Origin: Acidobacteriota bacterium
GTDB lineage: Bacteria; Acidobacteriota; Polarisedimenticolia; QHYA01
Length of the DNA: 5,918 nucleotides
Assembly: GCA_003223995.1 (NCBI GenBank)
Contig: QHYA01000249.1
Span: 1 to 5,918 of the forward strand
Direction: 5' to 3'
Shown: in pieces, positions 1 through 5,043 of the stretch
How positions within the stretch are numbered: position 1 is the first letter of the stretch
Layout of the letters: each line of letters begins with the position of its first letter
Program-made: the position numbers and the translations under genes
The notes under the pieces: generated by a model
Database searches by the model: none
Told to the model about the DNA's origin: nothing
Seen by the model: the letters and a program-made list of their open reading frames with translations, nothing else

Positions 1-369
1 TTCTTCGGCCAGAGCGATGGACGCACCGAGGGAAGCCCAGACGGCTGCTTCCCCGAGAAGAGCCCCCGTAGACCGTTCTCGTCCGGAGGAGTGAGCAGCC
101 TCTCGCCGGGAATCCTCTCTCCATCCACCGCGGATGAATTCGAGCACGCGTCGCTCCGGCGAGGGACCTCCCTGCGTCAGCCATACCCTCAGCGGGAAGA
201 CAATGGAGAAGAGCAAGAGGGGGCGGTAGGCGCTTCGTGCCCTCAGGCCAATTCCGAGGAAGCTGCCCCTGTAGCCGCCCAGAAGGATAATTCCTGCCGC
301 AACGACAAGCGCCGTCAGCTCAAGCGCCAGCAGGGCGCGGTTCATGCCGCGACGCAACATTGGCGGCAT
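1..369 (-). CDS. Partial integral membrane protein, N-terminal 123 residues, function unknown
   Basis: From ATG 369 the frame stays open for exactly 123 codons to the left edge, so the gene continues outside the window. The N-terminus is basic (PMLRRGMNR). It is followed by a hydrophobic helix at about residues 12-32, a short loop with GLRARSAYRP, a second helix at about 49-64, a charged Arg/Glu-rich stretch at 69-100, and a third hydrophobic stretch at about 102-121. A short helix, a glycine-rich turn and then an 'RARS..RPLLL' helix is a layout I associate with polytopic proteins of polysaccharide loci (PMT-like transferases and similar), but no catalytic motif is visible, so no function is assigned. 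The start is uncertain: ATG 369 has GGAG 11 nt upstream, while in-frame ATGs at 360 and 345 are also possible. An in-frame TGA lies about 40 nt upstream of ATG 369. The gene begins 118 bp after the GT2 stop, a wider gap than most here, and may have its own promoter. Confidence 0.6.
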   Translation of the reverse strand, partial: MPPMLRRGMNRALLALELTALVVAAGIILLGGYRGSFLGIGLRARSAYRPLLLFSIVFPLRVWLTQGGPSPERRVLEFIRGGWREDSRREAAHSSGRERSTGALLGEAAVWASLGASIALAEE

Positions 370-396
370 TCTATTTCTCGCTCCGGAGGCAGTCAA
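368..396 (-). promoter_or_regulatory. Putative sigma70-type promoter
   Basis: On the minus strand TTGACT (396-391) is followed by exactly 17 nt and then TAGAAT (373-368). Each hexamer matches the consensus at 5 of 6 positions, with optimal spacing. The site lies in the 118-bp gap between the GT2 gene and the left-edge membrane gene and points toward the latter. The last two bases of the -10 are the A and T of ATG 369, so a transcript from here would start near 361-362. It could then only use ATG 360 (almost leaderless) or ATG 345. No transcription data are available, and GC-rich genomes often use less canonical promoters. Confidence 0.4.
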
Positions 397-487
397 TTCT
401 GCGTGTCAATCTCTTGGACGATCCGCGTCAGGGGCAAAAGCGACGTGCCGCCGGCGTAGGATGGTTTCCTTTCTCCGTTCCATGTCG

Positions 488-1408
488 TCACTCGCGAATG
501 AAACCAACGCTGCGTCCTATCCGCACCCAGGTCGACTTGTTCAGCTTGTTGGCGTCCTTCAACACCTTGCTGGATGGCTGCGTCAATTCGGGAAATGCGC
601 CCGCGTCAAGGTCCCGCACGAGCGACAACACGATTTCCGGGGAACTTTCCTCGACGAGCCGCGAGATGGCGAAAAAAAACAACTCCGCGCGAAAGTCTGC
701 GTAGTTGCCTGCGAGCGACCGGAAATATTGCGCGTAGTCCCTGCGCGTTTCAGGCGAATTTTTCAGCTTCGGCGCAAGCTCGCGCAGCAAATCGAAGTTC
801 ATTTGCAACACCTCTCGCCGAACGTAACGATATGCGCGGAACGGATGGTCATGCAGCCACCTCGATCGTGCGACAATGTTGCTGCTGGTTCTCGCGAAGT
901 TCGCGATGCCGAGCCACCCGGGCAGCTCGCGCCGCGCGGCCCACACGCGCCTGGCCCACCGCGCCGGCGGCGCTGCATTGTCCAGCTCGCGGCCGGCGTC
1001 GTCAATGAGACCTAGGTTTGTGCAGACAACCTCCGCCTGCGGAGTCGCTTGGAGAAAGGCTACGCACCTTTCGATCCGCTCCGGATGATACAGATCGTCG
1101 GAGTTCAGGACCGCGATGAACTCGCTGTCGCGGGCCTCGTGAATCGCGCGATTGAGCGCGGCGTGCGCGCCGGCATTCGTCTGCATGAAGAGTGCGATCC
1201 GCGCATCATCGATTCCCCGCACCGCATCGATCGAACCATCGGACGAGCCATCATCGACGACGACAATGTTTTCAACCGCCCGTGTCTGCTGTCGCACGGA
1301 GTCGATCGCCGCGGCGACATAGCGCTCGTGGTTGAAAAGAGGGATGACGACGGCGATGGATGATTCAGGATCCAAGCGAGTGGGCCATCTTTTCCTTCCG
1401 GCCGGCAT
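488..1408 (-). CDS. Family 2 (GT-A fold) glycosyltransferase
   Basis: Predicted cytoplasmic glycosyltransferase that moves a sugar from a nucleotide-sugar donor during glycan assembly. The 306-residue product has the GT2 signature: AVVIPLFNHERYV at 19-31, nucleotide-binding VDDGSSDGS at 51-59, NAGAHAALNRAI at 78-89, and the metal-binding LNSDD at 101-105 (the DXD equivalent). FARTSSNIVARSRWL at 171-185 resembles the segment that precedes the acceptor site in this family. After RAYRYV at 191-196, where relatives usually carry an acidic D-x-D/ED motif, this protein reads RREVLQMNFDLL and then a long, probably helical C-terminus with no recognised domain. ATG 1408 overlaps the upstream GT4 gene by 44 bp and has AGAGG 12 nt upstream. 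TTG 1375 (codon 12) would cut the overlap to 11 bp and still precede the first strand, so the start is unsettled. Donor and acceptor are unknown. Confidence 0.88.
   Translation of the reverse strand: MPAGRKRWPTRLDPESSIAVVIPLFNHERYVAAAIDSVRQQTRAVENIVVVDDGSSDGSIDAVRGIDDARIALFMQTNAGAHAALNRAIHEARDSEFIAVLNSDDLYHPERIERCVAFLQATPQAEVVCTNLGLIDDAGRELDNAAPPARWARRVWAARRELPGWLGIANFARTSSNIVARSRWLHDHPFRAYRYVRREVLQMNFDLLRELAPKLKNSPETRRDYAQYFRSLAGNYADFRAELFFFAISRLVEESSPEIVLSLVRDLDAGAFPELTQPSSKVLKDANKLNKSTWVRIGRSVGFIRE
672..679 (-). repeat. T8 homopolymer tract inside the GT2 gene
   Basis: The coding strand carries eight consecutive T bases (A8 on the plus strand) across codons 244-246, which encode Phe-Phe-Phe. 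Loss of one T would bring a stop at 585-583 and gain of one T a stop at 608-606. Either change would replace or remove the last 60 residues. It may be a slippage site, or simply a chance run of Phe codons. Confidence 0.5.
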
Positions 1409-2543
1409 GGTGGTCGATCGCCTCTTGAAAGACGTTAATCAGGTCCGATGCATATGTCTCCAGATTGAGCGTCCGCTGCGACCACTCTTGCGCCTGCCTT
1501 CCCATGCTCATGAGGAGCCGCCGATCCCCATAAAGCACCTCAATCTTTGCCGCCAGATCTTCGGCGTTCGCCAGTTGGTAAAGAAAGCCGTTCCATCCAT
1601 CCTGAATGAGTTCGGCTGTGCCGCCGCTCTTCGCGCCGATGACCGGTTTGCCCAACTTCATCGCTTCAATCGTGACCCGGCCGAATGCTTCGCCTCTCGA
1701 GCACATCAAGGCGACATCCGAGGCGGCCACAGCGGAAAATGGGTCTTCCATGAAGGCGATGAATTCCACCCGCTCCGCGACGCCGAGGTCTCGCGCAAGG
1801 TTCCGGAGAAACGCCCCGTACTCCGGCGACTCCTCGCCGACCAGGGCAAGAGAAACGTCAAGGTCCTTCTTCGCCAGCAGAGAGAGTGCCGTAATGGCAT
1901 CCTCCTGCCGCTTACTGGGAGAGAGACGCCCCACGTGGATCAGCCGGAAGCGATGATCGGTCCGCTTGATTGGCCTTGACACCGGTGGAACCTCGACGGC
2001 GTTGTAAACCACCCGGAGTTTCTCCGGCGGGATCCAGTCCTGGAGCTGACGCCGGACGGCATTCGAATTCACGACGATCTGATCCGAGAGCCGGTTCATC
2101 AGGCGAAGGCTCATCGACTCGCCAAAGTCGAAGAACAGGTTATGACCCTCTTTGCCGAACAGTTCATGAACATACCAGACATGCGGGATACGGGCACACC
2201 TCGACGCGAATGCTCCCGAACAGATCGCGAGAGTATTGGTGACGACCAGATCCGGCTGTACTTCCCTGACCAACCTCAATAGCTTTTTCGAAGCGCGAAT
2301 GTTGCGACGGAGCCGCCGCAGCCGGTGCCTAACAGCCCGCCGCGCGTCCGTGCCTACCCACCAAGCATAGTCCACCACGGAAACGGAGACCCCGGCCGCC
2401 GCGAGGCGGTCTGCTAGCCCTGCCCGAGCTGGAACCACGGCGCGAACCTGGTGTCCCTTCGCCTGAAGCCCACGCGCCGCTTCGACGAGGCACAGCTCTG
2501 CGCCGGCGAGGCCCGGTTCATGGGAGAGCCAGAGAATCCTCAT
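1365..2543 (-). CDS. Family 4 (GT-B fold) glycosyltransferase
   Basis: Predicted retaining glycosyltransferase that adds a sugar from a nucleotide-sugar donor to a growing surface glycan, at or near the cytoplasmic side of the membrane. The full-length product is 392 residues, normal for the family. The N-terminal acceptor domain opens with MRILWLSHEPGLAGAE, containing the glycine-rich turn followed by Ala-Glu typical of GT4, and has VTNTLA at 101-106 and YVHE at 124-127. The C-terminal donor domain begins around LIHVGRLSPSKRQEDAI (201-217) and contains ALVGE at 233-237. It carries the E-x7-E motif, E285 and E293 in CSRGEAFGRVTIEAMKLGKP, then GGTAELI (307-313) and NGFL (318-321). The charged linker at 64-96 is rich in Arg and Lys and may help membrane association. 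There is no strong Shine-Dalgarno site before ATG 2543 (AAGG lies 10 nt upstream), but the start gives a standard GT-B N-terminus. The gene follows a 136-bp gap and overlaps the next gene, suggesting co-expression with the GT2. Confidence 0.92.
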   Translation of the reverse strand: MRILWLSHEPGLAGAELCLVEAARGLQAKGHQVRAVVPARAGLADRLAAAGVSVSVVDYAWWVGTDARRAVRHRLRRLRRNIRASKKLLRLVREVQPDLVVTNTLAICSGAFASRCARIPHVWYVHELFGKEGHNLFFDFGESMSLRLMNRLSDQIVVNSNAVRRQLQDWIPPEKLRVVYNAVEVPPVSRPIKRTDHRFRLIHVGRLSPSKRQEDAITALSLLAKKDLDVSLALVGEESPEYGAFLRNLARDLGVAERVEFIAFMEDPFSAVAASDVALMCSRGEAFGRVTIEAMKLGKPVIGAKSGGTAELIQDGWNGFLYQLANAEDLAAKIEVLYGDRRLLMSMGRQAQEWSQRTLNLETYASDLINVFQEAIDHHAGRKEKMAHSLGS

Positions 2544-2582
2544 CCGGTAGAAGCCTTGGCGAACCTGACCCGGCCCCCGATG

Positions 2583-2612
2583 CAGCCGACGGCCGCTTCG
2601 CGTCCGCGGCTG
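2583..2612. repeat. 30-nt imperfect inverted repeat in the 136-bp gap
   Basis: Outer arms CAGCCG (2583-2588) and CGGCTG (2607-2612) are complementary. Inside them CGG (2590-2592) pairs with CCG (2604-2606), and CGC (2594-2596) pairs with GCG (2600-2602). This gives 12 base pairs with one bulged base (2589), one mismatch (2593 against 2603) and a three-base loop. In the minus-strand transcript the tip reads CGC-GAA-GCG, a loop type known to be unusually stable. It lies 40 nt upstream of the GT4 start at 2543. No T-run follows on either strand, so it is not a standard intrinsic terminator. It could be an mRNA processing, stabilising or attenuating hairpin, or a chance product of GC-rich DNA. 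Nothing else was recognised in the gap (2544-2679). Confidence 0.45.
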
Positions 2613-2679
2613 ATCCGGGGCAATCCCGCTCCATTCTCCGGGGCCTGTCCCGACCGTTGGACAACTACTACTGACGCTC

Positions 2680-4239
2680 TCATCTCGCGCGCTCCGCCTC
2701 CCGCCAGCTTGGGCTCCGTAACCGGGTATCTCTCGCGGGAGCGAAATGGTACAGTTGGAAATCCTCGTTCATATAGACGAGCGCGAACTGCTCCGGGTGC
2801 CCCTCAACGAGCCGCCGAAGCGGCTCCCCTTCTTCGCGCAGGACTCTTGATGAATGTTCCGGCCCTACCAACGCATAGCTTGCGCGGATCTCTCCGAAAT
2901 GGCGCAGGACGCTGTCGTCGTCCGCCTCTGGGCAAGGAGAGGCCTGGCGACCCGTAAAGAGCGCAAGAGCCCTGGGCTTGATGAACACGAGGACGTCCCG
3001 CTGATCCGTGTGATCACGCACGTACCGGAAGACCTCCTGGCACGCCGGCGTGCCGATCCCCTGTTCGAGAGGCCTCCGCAGCATCTTCGTGTACCAGACG
3101 GCATAACCCCCAAGGAGAACCACGACCAGAATGAGGGCGACGGCCCTGCCGCTTCGACCCAGCCGGCGCTGAACCTGGACCAAGCCCGAGCACCAGTAGA
3201 GCATGCAAAGCGGGACTACGGGGATCAAATAGCGCTTGTCGTGGAAGGACCAGACAAGCAGCGACGCGACATAGAGAACGAAGAAGACCTCGAGAGCGGA
3301 AACGCCCCGGCGGCAGCGCCACAACAATCCGATCAACGCCAGGCCCAGCGCTCCTGCGCGCAGGAGGAGCTGCACGAACCCCTTGTGGCCCTTCCAGAGA
3401 CCCCGGAGCTCGTTCCAGTAGACCTGCAGGTTGCCCAGGATGACGCGAAGGTCAAACTGTGACTGCTGGACATAGCCTTGATCCGCCGGAAGCCAGAGCC
3501 TCTGGAGTTCGAACAGGACGAGGAACACCCCTGCCATGATCCAGGCGGCGCGGCTGACCCTCCGGACCCTGAGGAGGTCGCTTGCGATGATGCTCGCAAC
3601 GAAAACGACCCCCAGCATGCGCGTCGCGGTGGCGGCGTAGACGCAGACCCCGGCGCCCGCCGCCCATCCGGCCTGCCGCTTCCAGTCCCTCTCGGCTGTC
3701 TGAGCCTGCCGATAAACCAGCATCCCGAGGTAGAGCAGGAAGAGGAAAGGGAAATCCGACAGCACCATGTCCTTGTATTCCCACATGAGAGGCTGGAACC
3801 CCACGAGGGCAACGAGGGCGAGCGGGTAAGGGGAAGGTAGCTCCTTGCGGAACAGCAGCCAGACCATTGCCAGGGACGCTGCGAAAAAGAGAATCACTTC
3901 CACCTTCATGGCTGTCAGATCCAGTCCAAAGGCCCAATACACTGGCGCGAGTAGCAGCGGGAACCCTGGCGGAGCCCTGTCTATCTGCGGGCGCGCGGGA
4001 TCCTGGATCAGGCCGATGTCGGCGTAGGGGCGTCCTTCCACGATGTTCTTCGCGTGGTGGATGTAGAGCGCGAAGTCGTCTCCCCAGTCGTGCCCATCCC
4101 GCAGCGTGGCGAGATAAAAGGCTGCAACGGCCAGCATCAGCGCCGCTGCGAGCGTATTGGCAAGGGCACTCCTGTGCTGCGACTGGCCGGAAGGGAGCCC
4201 GGGCGCTTGCTGAAGCAGGTCGGCTCGCCCGCTGGTCAT
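2680..4239 (-). CDS. ArnT/PMT-like (GT39-type) integral membrane glycosyltransferase
   Basis: Predicted polytopic enzyme that transfers a sugar from a polyprenyl-phosphate donor to lipid A, a glycan or a protein on the periplasmic face. The 519-residue product has a first hydrophobic helix at about 27-46, then a loop with DWGDDFALYIHHAKNIVEG at 51-69. D54 and D55 sit where PMT/ArnT-type enzymes carry the catalytic acidic residue, followed by the usual 'Y..HA..i..G' pattern. APPGFPLLLAP (89-99) matches the proline-rich start of the next segment. About ten further hydrophobic segments extend to residue 383, including RYLIPVVPLCMLYW at 336-349, a common motif in this superfamily. Residues 385-519 form a soluble, probably periplasmic tail. 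ATG 4239 lies 42 bp downstream of the kinase stop and fits the short pre-helix N-terminus, though its Shine-Dalgarno site is weak. The family is diverse, so donor and acceptor cannot be read from sequence. ArnT itself is one possibility among many. Confidence 0.85.
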   Translation of the reverse strand: MTSGRADLLQQAPGLPSGQSQHRSALANTLAAALMLAVAAFYLATLRDGHDWGDDFALYIHHAKNIVEGRPYADIGLIQDPARPQIDRAPPGFPLLLAPVYWAFGLDLTAMKVEVILFFAASLAMVWLLFRKELPSPYPLALVALVGFQPLMWEYKDMVLSDFPFLFLLYLGMLVYRQAQTAERDWKRQAGWAAGAGVCVYAATATRMLGVVFVASIIASDLLRVRRVSRAAWIMAGVFLVLFELQRLWLPADQGYVQQSQFDLRVILGNLQVYWNELRGLWKGHKGFVQLLLRAGALGLALIGLLWRCRRGVSALEVFFVLYVASLLVWSFHDKRYLIPVVPLCMLYWCSGLVQVQRRLGRSGRAVALILVVVLLGGYAVWYTKMLRRPLEQGIGTPACQEVFRYVRDHTDQRDVLVFIKPRALALFTGRQASPCPEADDDSVLRHFGEIRASYALVGPEHSSRVLREEGEPLRRLVEGHPEQFALVYMNEDFQLYHFAPARDTRLRSPSWREAERAR

Positions 4240-4281
4240 GGGGACATTCAGTGCCTCAGCGCCCCCGAGTCAGCCACCAGA

Positions 4282-5043
4282 CTAGCCGAGGCGGCAAAGG
4301 CCCGTGAGGCGCTCTCGATCGGCAAGGCCGCGAGGCTTCATGCGGGACCTGTCGAGATCGATGACGAGCATCTCCTCTTCGAAGATGTCCGCGCTCGGTC
4401 GGCCTGGACGAGGAGAGCGGACGGCGAGGATGTTGCCGAGGTTCAGGTCCCTGTGGACCAACCCGGCATCGTGACACTGCTTGACCGCCCGTGCCGCGCT
4501 CCGCAGCAAGCTGCCGGCCTCTTCCGCCGAGGCTTCCCTCAGCGCGTCGGCCAAAGGGACGCCTCCTTCCACCTCTCGCGACAGAAGGTAGAGCGCTGCC
4601 GCCAATCCCCGCCTCTCGACGATCGCGCAGAGCGGCTCCGAGACCGGGGCGCCTGCCGCGCGCGCCCCGCCGGCTGCTGCGACCTCCGCCACGGCCCGCC
4701 GCGCGCTCAGGAAGAGGTCGGGCAAGAGCTTCCCGGCCATGCCTCCCCGGCGGTAGCGTCGAAGCACCGCGGGAGTTCCGTCGCCCAAGACGATCCTCGC
4801 CACCCATCCGCGGCCGGATGGCGTGGAGCGGGCCACCGCCGGATCGGAACCAGGCGCTCCGCCGCCCCGTTCGAGGATCGCTTCAGGTCCCGCTCCGACG
4901 GAGACGGCGACGAGCTCCGCGATCCCCTCCTTCACAAGGAGGCTGAGGTGGGCGGACCGTCGCCAGCGGAAGGCTTCTCGCAAATCTTCTCTAATCGCCT
5001 TTTCACCGGAGGCGTCCGGCCGGCGGTTGCCACCAATCATCAT
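4282..5043 (-). CDS. Lipopolysaccharide kinase family protein (KdkA/WaaP/InaA-like), probable Kdo kinase
   Basis: Predicted small protein-kinase-fold enzyme that uses ATP to phosphorylate a sugar of the lipopolysaccharide inner core. The motifs are closest to Kdo kinase: SGRGW at 76-80 (glycine-rich entry), VLRRYRRGGMAGKLLPDLFL at 93-112 (the 'LRhYxRGG...DrY' block, with Arg rather than Lys, as I recall in KdkA), GAPVSEPLCA at 131-140, catalytic loop HRDLNLGNIL at 197-206 (D199, N204), and VIDLDRSR at 227-234 (D229 as metal ligand). The length of 253 residues suits the family, but the core starts about 30 residues later than in KdkA as I remember it, and the protein stops right after RERLTGLCRLG, where KdkA continues ('NLxRLxRS') for some 35 more. 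ATG 5043 overlaps the preceding GT4 stop as ATGA, so translation is probably coupled. Related sugar kinases (WaaP-type heptose kinase) remain possible. The kinase fold is secure and the substrate is less so. Confidence 0.82.
   Translation of the reverse strand: MMIGGNRRPDASGEKAIREDLREAFRWRRSAHLSLLVKEGIAELVAVSVGAGPEAILERGGGAPGSDPAVARSTPSGRGWVARIVLGDGTPAVLRRYRRGGMAGKLLPDLFLSARRAVAEVAAAGGARAAGAPVSEPLCAIVERRGLAAALYLLSREVEGGVPLADALREASAEEAGSLLRSAARAVKQCHDAGLVHRDLNLGNILAVRSPRPGRPSADIFEEEMLVIDLDRSRMKPRGLADRERLTGLCRLG

Noticed and set aside
404..409. TTGACA as a -35 box upstream of the left-edge gene
   Set aside because: It matches the consensus perfectly, but no acceptable -10 hexamer lies 15-19 nt downstream. 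The neighbouring TTGACT at 396-391 has one and is reported instead.
422..460. Possible intrinsic terminator after the GT2 stop
   Set aside because: Only three to four base pairs with a wobble can form (GGCG with CGCT) before a run of four Ts; too weak to call.
344..1015. Long plus-strand open frame opposite the GT2 gene
   Set aside because: It is antisense to a gene with clear GT2 motifs, its product is Arg/Pro-rich with no recognisable domain, and such frames are expected in GC-rich DNA.
2544..2679. Promoter or small gene in the 136-bp gap
   Set aside because: No -35/-10 pair with suitable spacing was found on the minus strand, and the only ATG-led frame there is out of frame with the GT4 gene and without a recognisable product.
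3452..3937. Alternate minus-strand frame inside the ArnT-like gene
   Set aside because: It lies wholly inside the membrane-protein gene, is Gly/Arg-rich without hydrophobic patterning, and shows no independent start signal.
4240..4281. Regulatory element between kinase and ArnT-like gene
   Set aside because: Only a 4-bp stem (AGTC/GACT) is visible in this 42-bp gap, which is within chance expectation.
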